Source of the DNA: Rhodosorus marinus
Lineage: Eukaryota; Rhodophyta; Stylonematophyceae; Stylonematales; Stylonemataceae
Length of the DNA: 64,000 nucleotides
Assembly: GCA_029953675.1 (NCBI GenBank)
Contig: JAMWBK010000003.1
Coordinates: 496,001-560,000, forward strand
Reading direction: 5' to 3'
Below are positions 36,666 through 48,500 of this stretch, one piece after another. Position 1 is the first letter of the stretch, and every line of letters begins with the position of its first letter. The translations under genes were made by a program, and so were the position numbers. A model generated the notes under the pieces. That model did no database searches. It was not told the origin of the DNA and worked only from the letters and a program-made list of their open reading frames with translations.

Positions 36666-38353
36666 TCATGTCTCCGAGAACCACGGATGCCGTCTTGCTT
36701 CTGCGGCTGTAGGTCTCATCGTTGGTTCCAACTGAAGCAGCTGGTTGACTAAGTCCTTTGCCTCCTTTGAGACGTGCGTTCCTCTTGGCAGTTTCTCCCT
36801 GCAACGTTGTAAGCAGAATCCAAATTCAGTAGGAAGCGCATAGAGTATGTGAAATCAACCACAGAAATGGGTGATGCTTGCATTCACTACCTTGTTCCTT
36901 GTGTTATATTTTTGAAAAGCTCGCTCTTGCTCGAAGCAAAAAATGGACTCGATCCGAAAAGCATGAAATGGAGCAGCACCCCACAAGCCCATATATCTAC
37001 CTTCTCATCATAGGCCTCAACTTTCAGCATCTCTGGAGCCATGAACAGAGCCGTTCCCACTCGGCTGTGCAACCTAATGGCTTCCTCTCCACCACTGCTG
37101 CTGGTCTTGAAAAACGAAGCTAGGCCAAAGTCTGCGAGCTTCACCGCGGGCTTGCCTGGGGATCCTCCATCACCCAGGAGTACATTCTGCGGCTTTATGT
37201 CCCTGTGCACTAAGCCCTTCCCGTGCAAATATGCCACAGCCCTAAGAACTTGTGCCGTGATGTTCTTCGCGGCCTGAGTTCAAAAACATCGCCAAAAGCC
37301 AAACACGTTAATCAAAGCAGAGGGGGAAGATCTAAGTTCGGTAAGGTGGGGCAGTACCTCCTCGCCTACGGCTTTATTGTACACGTCCGCCAAATCTCCG
37401 CCTGTCATTAACTCCATGACAATATAAATCATAGTCTTCGTCTCAAATATATCGTGCCTGGTGACACGTGGAGCGAATTAGTGATAGCGATTTAGCAGCA
37501 CGTCGCACGAGCAGCGCAGGTTCTTGACTAAATGCTCACGTTTTTACAACATTCACGTGATTCAAGTTGCGCAACGTTTTCAACTCACGCTCGCACAGAA
37601 CACGCGCCCGAGTTGTCTGCTTCTTCTCGATAGTCTTGATCGCCACCTTTTCTCCGGTCTCCAAGGATTTTCCCATGTAAACTGATCCAAAGCTGCCGCT
37701 GCCAATGACTCCTTCTATTTGATAGTAATTGCTTACGTCCTAACATGAAAGCAAACCGTAAGCGGCTGAAGCGCTCTCCAGAAGACGGGACTTCCCACAC
37801 AACAGACTCTACTGACTGGGAAAAAGCTTACGTTTGCACGAACGTTCTCAAAAGCTTTTAACCATGATTGTTGGACACTTTCGTCCTCACAAATTAACTC
37901 AATATCCCTATTAAATGTCTCAAGCATTATGTTATTCGAGTTCTTCGCTTTCTCAACCCGACACTCGAGCGCTGTCATTTCTTCCTCCTTGTCAAGCTGA
38001 GGTTTCTCACGAGCAAGGGGATGAGTTCACATGGTCAGGCACATCAGAAAATTTCGAGTTCCTCAAGTGCAACAAAAATGGCCGGAATCTCGGAGAATCA
38101 CGCTTACGTTTTGGCTTTTAAGCTTGACCGTATTCCCAGCCATGACGATATCATATTTAATCTTCTTCGAAAAACACAAAACCTGTTCTCTGGAGAAGCC
38201 AGTGCCTTCGATAAAACAGGGCATCGCACCATGCCTCAAACTGGCAACTTTTCCAAAGTCCGTTCTCGGTGCTACCCAATCCTGCGCATCAGAATCCGTG
38301 ATCTGTGGCAGCTCGAGGTTCTCAGCAAACGTTGCATTAGCCATTTTGCCCAT
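36666..38353 (-). CDS. Serine/threonine kinase with N-terminal PH-like domain
   Basis: Six exons join in phase: 38108-38353, 37832-37996, 37540-37739, 37358-37457, 36891-37273 and 36666-36798, giving 408 residues. The kinase domain spans about 142-405 and is complete: glycine loop GSGSFGSV, ATP-binding Lys172 (VAIK), catalytic HRD with Asp262, DFG with Asp285, MAPEML and DIWACGVLL. Its style is CAMK-like, close to calcium-dependent kinases, but no EF hands follow. Residues about 50-136 resemble a pleckstrin homology domain: beta-strand pattern KKIKYDIVMAG, then the closing helix DESVQQSWLKAFENV with the typical Trp. This suggests recruitment to phosphoinositides or partner proteins. The PH assignment is inference, the kinase is not. 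ATG 38344, three codons later, is an alternative start. Confidence 0.88.
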
Positions 38354-40349
38354 CCACCACTCAAGGAAGAAAAAAAACAACCTCAGCTATACAACCCCGA
38401 CCAGGCGCCCACAAAACCCAAAGAAAAAAGCAAAACCCAAGCGAAAAGTGGCAAACAATTCAACAACAAAAATGTCAATCTTCCCACTTCCCAAGCTATC
38501 GTAAACACCTCTCTCACGTACCACAAACCCTTTCTAGCATCCAAGCAAGAACCAAATCACAGAAATCGCGTCCCAAAAAAGGAAACCTTTCGAGTTTCAC
38601 AAAACCAAAACAAGCATCCCTCCCTACATCCACAAAAGTCCTAAAAATCCTTCTATACACTGAACATACTCCCAAACCCACACAATCCTCTCCCGTCGAA
38701 AGCCGGGGCCAACTTCAACCAAGCCAAACTCCTTCAAACAAATCCACAGAAGTCCAAAATATTCCTCCTATATATACATCCTCTCCCTCCCTCCTTCCCT
38801 CCTTCCCTCCCTCCCTCCTTCCCTCCCTCCCACAACTCTTACAATCCTTTCACTACCAAACCCACCACTCTCTTCCAACAACTCCAAAAACAACAAAACA
38901 AAAACGCTCAACAAAAACCCGGCACAAATAAATCCGAAAAAAGTCCAAACAAATCCTTCTGTACATACACACAGTTTCTGTCTGTCTCTGTCTCTGTCTC
39001 TCGCTCTCTTTCTCCCCTCTCTCCCTCTCCTCTCCCTCTCCTCTCTCCCTCTCCTCTCTCCCTCTCCTCTCTCTCTCCTCTCTCTCTCCTCTCCCCCTCT
39101 CCTCTCGCCCTCTTTCCCTCCCTCCTCCCCAAAGTGTAAATAAAAGCTTTCAAAGCGCTAAAAACCTTGTCAAATTCTCAAACTCATAACTGTCCCCTTT
39201 TTAAAACAAATTTCTTGGCCCAGCTTAGATGGCCAATTGCTCCCCAATGAAGCCGTTAGTATAATGACTGTCTAGTCTAATTAATTATTTTATTTCATGT
39301 TTAAATAGATTGAAGGATCAGTGTTTTGTTTTTTCATTATTTTGATGAGTATGTGCGTTTTCGGGATTCTTTTTTAGTTGGCGTACTATGATTTACTGAC
39401 ATATGGATGTGAGAAGAGTTCCAGTTAGAGAATCCGACCAGCGGCTATAAACCGGGCAAGCTACCTGAGAACCTGGAAACGACTTACGCTACGTTAACGA
39501 TGCAAAGGGAATTGAAGGGTTTTGGGAGGTTGGGATCTCATCGAGGTCTTTGCGGGCTGCATTGAGTCAATACGAGCACGGCATGGCTCCAGTCCATGGG
39601 CCAGAGTACGGTTTGTTCGTCTGTTTATCGAATGCTTTGGTCTGCTAGGTACTAGAAGCTCGGGAGAGATTTGATCTCACTTATCCTGTCTCCAAGTGAA
39701 GCATTTCTTATTCGCTTCATCTAATTCCAGACAGAAACTGGTCCCTACAAATAGGGCTTACGCAAACCGCCAAGCTCGCTGGCCACGTTTACATACGCCG
39801 TTTGCGACCAGTTCTGGAAACACACTCAAAAGGTCACAAGGCGGGATCTTCAACTAGTTAGTACTGCTTTTGATCCGTTCTTGATCAAGCCAGCCGTTCA
39901 CGTCTCCGTTTGGACCCCCAAAGGTAGTTACACAACGCTTTTGGCCCGGAAGCGCTCCTGAACGCGGCCTCCCCATGACAATGGAGGGCCAGTCTGCGGG
40001 GGTGGCAACTGATTGCTTCTTTGACAGACATAGTGGTACCGTCCGCATATGCGGCACCCTCTATGTCTCGCCATCTGCACCAGCAACGTCGATTCCAGTC
40101 AGCAACTTATGCCGGACGACGCTGATCATTTGCAGGATCCCACCTCGGGCCTTTTTCGCAATCCTGTGGCAAAATTAGTGGGACTGTTTATACCGCGAAT
40201 ACCATCGCTTGTCCTGACGGCCAGGCTTAAGCTTTTTCTCTTTGAAAATCGCCATTGAGAACGTAAGGTTTGGTTGAGAAAGGAACTTTACACGAACACG
40301 TAAAATCTGAGTCGTTTATTCACAGTCTCGCTTTCCAAATAAGAATACA
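38354..40349. other. Intergenic with pyrimidine-rich low complexity
   Basis: About 2 kb. The first 500 bp upstream of the kinase is A/C-rich. Two simple-sequence blocks follow (38780-38833 and 38977-39121). 39130-40349 has no coding signal I can support. Confidence 0.55.
38780..39121. repeat. CT-rich microsatellites
   Basis: Imperfect CCCTCCTT/CCCTCCCT repeats lie at 38780-38833. TCTCTCCCTCTCC-type repeats lie at 38977-39121. The purine strand gives an artefactual Glu/Arg/Gly-rich open frame. Confidence 0.9.
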
Positions 40350-41354
40350 TCAGATGGTAGGAGTTGTCCCATTATCCTCTCCGCTTCCCTTATTCGTGGG
40401 TCTCTCAGGATCGTATGGTCCCTGCGGGACAACTGGATGCCCTTCGTAGACCGTCGGGTAGCCGTAGTCCATCGTCGGACCCGTTGGAGCGTTGTACGAA
40501 TCAGCAGCTCCTGACGTTCCCCGCCAGAGTGGGGCAGGTAGATTGAACATTGAACCTTGCTCTTGTAGAGCATAGTTCTGACCAGGCTGAGTTTCAGTCT
40601 CAGCAGGCACTGCCGGTGATGGTACGTACCACATTCCCGTTTGATGGGTATCATTTCCATAGGCGTCGAAGCTGCCGGCGGGTGCTTCATTTTTCGCCTC
40701 CTGTGCGTCATATATCGGCGTATTGGTCGCATAGAATTGAGAATTTAAGAATCTGCTAGGGGACTCCAAATCGTTCGTGTTGTTCGTCGTTGTGGGCGCT
40801 TCCAAAGTTGGGTCTGCCGGTAACACATCCTCCGAGCTCCCCATTTGCGAGACCGATGAAATTGCACTGTTGACACTGAAAATCTCCTCCTTTGTTGAAT
40901 GGTATGCTACAAAGCTACCCTTAAGAGTTCCAAACGCAAGGAACAACGAAGCCAGGATCCCGATAGTCACAAAACCAACTATCAAGAAGTTAGTTTCGAA
41001 GGTATCCTGCAGTTGTGCTACAAGAATTAAACAGAAAGACGCAGTGAGTGCCAAAGCAGCCACAAGCCCCCAAAGGGCGCACAGGGCAAACCAGAAAAAG
41101 ACAGAGTTCCGTTGCTTCATCCTCGACGAAGTTCCCTTCCCAAAAATCAACAAAAAGATGAGCGTAGGAAGTGAACAGAAAAGACACCCAAAGCTAACCC
41201 AGCAGACATAGAAAAAATCCCGTCTCAAGGTTTCCCCAACCACGAAGAAGTACCCAAACTCGCTCACCCATTCCCACACATAGATCATAACCACCAACGC
41301 CGTGACAATACACGCGTCTATCAGAACACCAACCACGTTCTTCCTCATCAACAT
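40350..41354 (-). CDS. Four-helix membrane protein with long polar tail
   Basis: I do not recognise the family. It is a single exon of 334 residues from ATG 41354. Four hydrophobic segments are evident: VLIDACIVTALVVMIYV, VCWVSFGCLFCSLPTLIF, FFWFALCALWGLVAALAL and LIVGFVTIGILASLFLAF. They resemble the layout of tetraspan proteins, but I see no tetraspanin CCG motif. The C-terminal half, about 180 residues, is polar and rich in Pro, Thr, Gln, Tyr and Asn (APTTTNNTNDLESPS, GYPTVYEGHPVVPQGPYD) and is probably a disordered cytosolic tail. The open frame continues upstream to a GTG at 41498 without an ATG, so a spliced 5' exon is possible. Confidence 0.65.
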   Translation of the reverse strand: MLMRKNVVGVLIDACIVTALVVMIYVWEWVSEFGYFFVVGETLRRDFFYVCWVSFGCLFCSLPTLIFLLIFGKGTSSRMKQRNSVFFWFALCALWGLVAALALTASFCLILVAQLQDTFETNFLIVGFVTIGILASLFLAFGTLKGSFVAYHSTKEEIFSVNSAISSVSQMGSSEDVLPADPTLEAPTTTNNTNDLESPSRFLNSQFYATNTPIYDAQEAKNEAPAGSFDAYGNDTHQTGMWYVPSPAVPAETETQPGQNYALQEQGSMFNLPAPLWRGTSGAADSYNAPTGPTMDYGYPTVYEGHPVVPQGPYDPERPTNKGSGEDNGTTPTI

Positions 41355-42762
41355 CTTGAAGCCAGTAAGCGGTTCATCCACCAGGTTCTTCTCCTCCTCT
41401 CTTCCCGAGTTCCGGGGGTCAACCCTCCCTCCAAAAAAGCCAAAACCGCCAACCTCCCCACACCCCTTTCCCCCAAACCGGCTCCAATAAATAAACACAA
41501 ATCAGAAACAAATAACCATCGGATCCCTCCCTAACTTTCCCACTTTTCCTTTTGTCCTTCTTCACCTGCCCTTTACAAAGGACCCACTCATCCGATCCCT
41601 GTAGCTGGACAAAACGTCCCTTCCTCTCACTCTCCCTCGCCCTCACCCTCTATCCCCGCGCCCAACTACAGTAAAACCCCGACAACGAGCACTTTCTATT
41701 GTTTCGAGCTTTTCGCGTTCTCAAACGATACCGGACAGCGGATGACATTTTGTAAGCAAAACGGAAACAAAATTAGAAAAAATTCAGTCAATCAATAAGA
41801 GTTGAATTCCCCCAATAATGAGAGAAAATTTGGTTCTATAATGACTGAACTGGATTGACCCCCTTTCTGGGTTGGGGATGTTATGCCGCGGTTTGTGAGG
41901 GTTTTGGGACACCACCGTAGGTGGTTTGGAGCGACGGTGTCCTGTTTCACTGGTCTTCTCCGGGAGCGGTTATGTAAGATCGTCTCGAGCTGGGAAATTC
42001 CGCTGAGGTAGAGTGATCTATATTCTGTATTGCTCTCCCCACCTCCTTCCGTTCCTAGATGCCCCAGGTAATTTTTGAACGAGGATCGCTTGCGGATTGT
42101 GGCCCGTAGCGGTGACTGCTTCTGCTTCACGGATCTCCCGTGTTACTTGAGGAGATGGAGACCAGAAATTTTTTTGGGGTGGACGCTTTCGTGGGGGGAT
42201 AGTGATGCCATACCCACATGGCAACGGCTGCGTGTTCCCCGTCATGAATCAACTGGTCTAGGGCTTCGGGCTTGCTGGGCGACAGCCCATAATTCTCCTC
42301 TGCTCTAAGTTTCAATTGCCATAAGATGATCGCGTTCATGACCGTGGATATGATACTCGTCATCCAACAGCTGGTTTCTTTATTCTGAGCTACATAGTGG
42401 TGTTCATCCCCTGAACAGCCATTGAATGGGTCAAACGGGAATCTTTTGTTGGCTGAGTGCCCAGGTTTCAAGCTACCTGATGCTTGGTTTCTCCAAAAAG
42501 CATGGCTTTGACAATCGACTGCTTGAATCATCGTAGCCCATGAATAGATTTGGTTTCGCGTATCGGAACATGGCAGCAGCTGCAGCAAAAAAAAAAATGT
42601 CGATGTGCCCCCGAAGACCTTAACTTGCCCACCCGAACGGCTTCCGATTCTACATAGTGGCTGGTTGTCCGATTCGAGGGCAGCTGCACGTTAGATCCCC
42701 ATTGAAAAGAGGTTGTGCTTTCACAAAGAGCAAGCCGGCTCTTCGAAAGCGCTTGGGAAAGG
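41355..42762. other. Intergenic between membrane protein and RCC1 gene
   Basis: About 1.4 kb. A minus-strand open frame at 42127-42588 (153 codons) has no family resemblance and I could not extend it by splicing. 41650-41800 is A-rich. Nothing firm is supported. Confidence 0.45.
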
Positions 42763-44303
42763 CTATCGTCCGATCGCCAGTGAATGCATTGTTCCGCAGC
42801 TAACCATCTGCAGTTTAGGCGAGGATAAGCGGTGACGTCCAACATACACGGGTTCAGCACTGTTTGTAACTGTGCCCTCGCCGAGTTGCCCTTTGGAATT
42901 CCATCCCCACGCTACTGTTCCCTTCTCGCCTATAGCTACTGAAAAGTGCAGCCCCGCTCCAAGCCCAACGATATCTCCAAAGTGGTGTTTGTTCTCTGAA
43001 AACCAATAAACTGCGCTCGGGTGTTGAGGCATGTGGGCACCTGTGTCGAGTCGGGTTAGCAGCACGCACAAGTGACTATGTTCAGCTCAAACCAGATGGG
43101 GATTTCAAAAGGTAATTGAAAGCACATCCTCTTCCGGGTTTCTACACAAGCCCGTTGAGCTTGTGCGAGTGATCGGAGACTGAATAGCTTACTCGTTTCT
43201 CCAAACGTGATGCCAAATGAGTTGACATGCTCTTTGTAACCCCAGTGAATCACACTACCAGTGCGGGTCACACCGACTGCATGCGCTGAACCCACAGCGA
43301 TCTTTTCGACTCCGTATTGATTCAATTCGACGCACTTTTCAGGACCGAGACAAAGAACGAGGTAGAGGGCGAGGACGTTGAGAAGAAACAAGTCATTCGG
43401 TGCGAACGTCACGTGAAACTGCTCAAGAGGTTTTTGTTTTGCTCACTTCTTCTGGCTTCAGTCGGGGCTTCTGCGTGCCATCACCAAACACATAGCCGGC
43501 GCCTGTACCCCACCCGTAAATGCGTTTGTCCCGGAGTACCGCTAGGGCGTGAGCGGTGCCTAGGAATGCAATACGGGTGATTCGGGTGGTCAAGAGCCAG
43601 AGCGCTTGGGATGGATCTTATGTCGGCGGTGCTTACCAAAGTGGATATCCTCTACTGGTTGATTTCGGAGAGCAGTGACCAACTTCGGAATTGCCTGAGC
43701 TCCGCGGGCACCGATTCTGAGGTAGTCAAACAGAACAATCGCCGGTTTCTGGTCGTGGCCCAGCGAGTTGTAGTTTTTGCATCCAAACGTATACAGTTTA
43801 CCGTTGTCCGTTATCGCCGCGGATACTCGATACCCTGCCGTGACCTTTGATATCCTTTCTCCAAGATCTTGGAAAGCTGTAACCAGTTTCGGCGTGCCCA
43901 CTCTGAATGCTCTAGTGCCAAGTCCTAGCTGTCCATAAGTGCAGTTCCCGAATCCGAAGACGAAGCCTTCTTTGGAAACAGCCAGTGTATGATCTGAGCC
44001 AGCAGAGACCCACTGGCAAGGTGGAAGGGCTTCAACCTTCTTCGGATTTGACGAATCCTTAAAATTGCCGTGTCCCAGCTGGCCTCTGTCGCCTTGTCCA
44101 AACGTCCAAACCTCACCACGTGAAGTCAGGATCGCCGAGTGGCCCGATCCAGCGCTCACTTGAACCGCATCGGGTGGACAGTCTACTTTATGCGGCTGGT
44201 TAGAGTTTGCAGTACTCCAAAGAGTGAGACTCCCAAACCCAAGTCGATTACTGCGGACAGCTCCCCAGGCGTGAACGGCTCCACCTCGACCTGGCAGCCT
44301 CAT
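42763..44303 (-). CDS. RCC1-repeat (beta-propeller) protein
   Basis: Four exons join in phase: 43637-44303, 43447-43559, 43193-43334 and 42763-43040, giving 399 residues. It contains about seven RCC1-type blades, seen as repeated WGxxxxGQLGxG and GSxHxxAL patterns: VSAGSGHSAILTSRGEVW, TFGQGDRGQLGHGN, VSAGSDHTLAVSKEG, FGFGNCTYGQLGLGT, IAVGSAHAVGVT and WGWNSKGQLGEGTV. Such propellers can be Ran guanine-exchange factors, or mitochondrial and UVR8-like proteins. This one has no extra domain to decide between them. Intron 2 uses the acceptor just after CTGAAAAG; reading through it would insert a hydrophobic stretch foreign to the family. ATG 44303 follows an open upstream frame, so a 5' exon with a targeting peptide is possible. 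Confidence 0.85.
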
Positions 44304-45236
44304 CTCCCCAGAGAATCCGGAAAGCAACCTCCAAGAATACTCTAGCCTCTGATCCGATCGTGAAAGAGGTCAAACCAGACTTCCATTCGAGCACATCGAC
44401 AAAGCGTTGGTCTCCAAGTTAGCAAGCGCATCCTATCCTTGTCCTCCCCCATCGGATCCAAAGTCGCTGATTGATTACGACTCTCTATTCTCAACCCCAT
44501 CTCACACGTACTGATCGATCACCAGATGAGTGTACTTCAGCTCTGTAACCAATGGAGCGGGAGCTCTTGATTCGTTCTTTACCTTCCGCAAGTAACGCGG
44601 CTTTGGCTTTCTAGTTGTCTAACACAGAGCGAATGGATCGCGTCTCAACATCCAAGCCGTGGAACCAGAGCTCAGGTCTTGATTCCTTATGTACGTTGCA
44701 CACAGTGTCGTGCTTCGGTTTTCTGGTTATCGATCACAGAGCGAACGAGTTGGAGTTCAGCTTGGAAGCATTGGACCAGAGTTCTTAACACCTTCCGTAC
44801 GCCCTACACAGTCTGCTCGTTTTCGTTTTCTAGTGATCAATCACAGAGCGAATGGGTCGTCTTCCGGCTTCGACGCAATGGAACCACGTCCCGCAACGTT
44901 TCCAGTTTTGTTTTAGCTAAATGGGCCGGTCATGCTCCAACTTTTAAAGCAATGGAACCAGACCTCTTGATTCCCTCTCTTCGTTCAACAAAGACCACGG
45001 CCTTGGTTTTCCTCGATCACAGAGGGAATGGGTCGTGCTCCAGCTCCGACGCAGTAGAACCATTCAATCCGTGATTAACAACTAGAGGCCCACAGGCCCA
45101 CAGCTGGAGACTTGCAGAACATGCAGAAGGAATACAATACTGAATGAGCCGTACTTCAACTTTCAAGCAATGGAACCAAAGCCCGACCCACTCCTATATG
45201 TCTTATGAAGTCCACAACATTGGTTTCCTAGCTTTG
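44304..45236. other. Intergenic, mostly degenerate repeats
   Basis: About 930 bp between the RCC1 gene and the small minus-strand frame at 45237. It is occupied mainly by the degenerate 105-115 bp repeats listed separately. Confidence 0.5.
44500..45230 (+). repeat. Degenerate tandem repeat, about 105-115 bp unit, five to six copies
   Basis: The motif CACAGAGCGAA(T/C)GG recurs near 44627, 44737, 44842 and, more diverged, 45019. Each is flanked by a GGAACCA-type block downstream and a GGTTTTCT-type block upstream. Weaker copies lie near 44520 and 45130. Confidence 0.75.
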
Positions 45237-45518
45237 TCAATACCGATGAGGAGCACCGGCGAGTATCAGGAATGTTCGCATCGCTCTGAGACTTTGTGGA
45301 TCGGATGAAGAAGCAACCTTTCTGAGCAAGACGTTCTCCTCGTTCATGTTCTTAAAAGGCATAATTGTGCTACCTGCTGGCGTTGTTTCCTGCTCTCCAT
45401 CTTTCGTGAAAAGAGGACTGATGTGAACGATCTTCTTCCTCAAGACTTTCTGTCTTTGGCCGACGTACCTTTGTCGCCAGTTTGTTTGGAAGGGAACCTG
45501 TTGAGTCTTCTGACGCAT
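45237..45518 (-). CDS. Possible small unknown protein
   Basis: A 93-codon open frame from ATG 45518 to a stop at 45237. The product is strongly basic at the N terminus (RQRYVGQRQKVLRKK), then polar, and ends in a hydrophobic stretch (MRTFLILAGAP). A potential donor inside it (CAAAG then GTACGTC) could make it the first exon of something longer. It diverges from the site-1 protease ATG, with only 29 bp between the two start codons. It could equally be chance. I do not recognise it. Confidence 0.3.
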   Translation of the reverse strand: MRQKTQQVPFQTNWRQRYVGQRQKVLRKKIVHISPLFTKDGEQETTPAGSTIMPFKNMNEENVLLRKVASSSDPQSLRAMRTFLILAGAPHRY

Positions 45519-45547
45519 ATGATGCTTGTCAGGAACAGATCTGGTTG

Positions 45548-48500
45548 ATGGTAGCTGTGAACGGGAGTGTCATCCCGTTTGTGTCAAGACGTCACGCAGG
45601 ACTTGGTGGATGTGAACAGCTGCTACTAGTCACGCTTCTGATTGTCTGCGCGCTTTCTGAGAGGCTCCTGGTGGAGCTTTCAGACTACAGCCTTGGCTGG
45701 GAGCATGCCAAATACGTTCGAAGTGGCTTGTTCGACGTCCGGATTGTCTGCGTGGAGCCCAGTGCATTTGGGCTTTGGTCTGACCACATCGTTGTCATGG
45801 TCGCTGAGAGCGATGCGGAGCATGTGAAGAAGAACCTGTTATCTCTTGACAGAATAGAGAGAGTCGAGGAGGACAGGCCTGTGTCGACAAGAAGACTGCA
45901 ATCGAGGCCACAGAAGAGCTTCAGCAGACCGCCATCTGATGCGGAGTTTTACAATGTTACCGCGCTCCACAAACAAGGGTGAGATTGCAACACAGATTTC
46001 CTTCATGAAGAGGAGGGCAGCATGATTGATTTAGGAGTCTATTGGACTGGACTGTGCTTAAGGTACCGAGGACAGAATGTCCGAGTGGCGATCTTCGATA
46101 CGGGCATTTCAGCTGGTTATCAGCCATTTTTCAATCACCCAGTACAGCTGACGGACTGGACCCATGACGAATCTCCTTATGACTCTGTTGGACACGGCAC
46201 ATTCATTGCCGGCCTTGTCGCTGGCAAGGTCAGGGGTTGCCCAGGCCTGGCTCCTGACGCGGAGATCCTCACCTTTCGAGTTTTCACAGGTTCTCAAACG
46301 TCCTACACGAGTTGGTTCCTAGACGCCTTCAACTATGCCATGCAAACCGGAGTAGATATCATCAGCCTCTCCATTGGTGGCCCAGATCACTTTGACCAGC
46401 CGTTCACGGACAAGGTCAATGAAGTCACAGCTGCTGGAATCATCTTCGTGTCCGCGATTGGCAACGATGGTCTTTTCGGATCAGTGAACAATCCCGCAGA
46501 CATGATGGATGTCGTAGGCATTGGAGGGCTTGAAAGAAACACCAACATCGCTTCGTTTTCGTCAAGAGGAATGACAACTTCTGAGCTCCGCCTTCCGATT
46601 CCTAGTTACGGAAGAGTCAAGCCTGACATTGTGACTATCGCAAGAGAGCTACGCGGTCCTGGGCTGGGCTTTAGGAGATGCATCAGTCTTTCTGGGTGAG
46701 ATTCCAGACGTTCACGGAATCTTGATTACGTCATACTACAGGAAAATCCGATTGGTTTACTGAGATAGCGCTTCCTTGCGCTGTTACAGAACCTCTGTCG
46801 CCACGCCAATTGTCACCGGTAGCATTGCGCTGCTGCTTTCAGCCATTCCAGAAGAAAGACGTCGAACGGTGGTCAGCCCGGCGGCGGTTAAGCGTGCTCT
46901 TATTCGGGTAAGCACTGCGATGTGAAGCAACCCCCGATCACGATTGTGGAATTGAGTCGCCCACCATATGGTTTGTTTTCTTCTCCATCCGTATGTCCTT
47001 TAGGGATCAAAGAGAATACTCGATTCTTCGATATACGAGCAAGGAGCTGGATTCCTGGACGTGCAAGCCTCGCTGGACGAGATGCTCGCCATTGACGCAG
47101 AGTATATGAATAACGAGAGATACGAGATGCAGTTGCAACTCTTGCCGTTCTACCTCGATTTTACAGCAGGTAAGGTTAATGTCAGGACAGCTCAAGCCAA
47201 CCCGTTGGTGATTCCAAAAGCGATCTTCCCACCTGATCGAAGTACTCTTTCGCCAGAGGACTGCCCATACATGTGGCCCTTCTGTAAACAGCCGTTCTAT
47301 GCGACCATGCAGCCCGTGAGCGTGAACGTGACCATCCTGAATCCAAACTCAGCTTTGTCAGAAGTCAGGGAGGTCCTGTGGGTTCCAAGTGAGTTGCCAA
47401 AACCGCCTTACACCTATGCCGAGAGCACGCACTGTAATGCATGCCCCGAGCTTATTCCTCTCGGCCTTCTCGACATTGACTAGGTCACGGAGAAGATGTT
47501 CTGCTTATGCACTACACCCTGCCGCCGAGGTTCTGGCCATGGGCCGGTGGCTTGGGACTTCACATAAGTGTTAAACCTGAATCCGATGGGTTTAAGGGCA
47601 AAGTGTCGGGGCTCTTAAACATCACTGTGAGGTCTATCCCGAGCGGGCTTGTTTCAAGAGCGAGTCTACCTGTAAGGCTAGAGGTTCGGAGCCCCCCTGC
47701 GAGAGAAAAGTATGTCCCATTAACGCCCTGGATATCCTGTTGCGCGGCTGATGTCTATCGAGCGATAGGGTCCTGAGTCGCTAAGCTTCTTACTGACACA
47801 GGAGAATTCTCTGGGACATCTCGCACAATCTCGCCTATCCTCCCGGTTTCATTCCGAAAGACAACTTGGATAGTAAGGATCCTCTGGATTGGCTCGGAGA
47901 CCATCCGCACACAAACTTTCACGGTTTCCATGACGCGCTTGTACAGAACGGATACTTTGTAGAGGTGGTTATCTCGCTTTCCTCGGACTGCATACCTTTG
48001 CAAAGGAGGGTTGTAGAAGCTCAGATTCGGGGAGCTGAAATGTCGTGCGTTGTTCTTGCCTCTATGTGCATTTTCGGAAGATTTGGGACAAGCCGTTCAC
48101 CTGCTTCACGACAGTGACCATTGAAGAGTATTCCACGTTGCTCATCATTGATCCGGAAGACGACTTCTCCTCGGCGGAGAGCGAAGAGTTGGAGAGCGCT
48201 GTTCGGGAGGGCCACGTGGTAGCTGTCATCGTGGCTGAATGGTACAACCTCAAGAGAATTGATGATCTCGCTTTTGAGGAGGGGAACACGAGAGCATTTT
48301 GGAAGGCGGTAGGAGGTGGAGCAAATGTTCCGGCTATAAACAAGATCCTTAAACCCTTCGGCATCGCGTTTGGAGATAGGACCTATTCAGGTTTGTCAAA
48401 TTCACTTTTTGGTCTTTGATTGGAGGGGCCAAAGTTCTGGCTTTTTTCTAACTGCCCTGATCTCTGCTGTAGGCTTTCTGCCCATTGGAGGCCAACGGGT

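Noticed and set aside
38908-39153. 81-codon Glu/Arg/Gly-rich minus-strand frame
   Set aside because: It is the purine strand of a CT microsatellite.
42127-42588. 153-codon minus-strand frame downstream of the RCC1 gene
   Set aside because: No family resemblance and no consistent splice partners; overlaps a plus-strand frame of similar quality.
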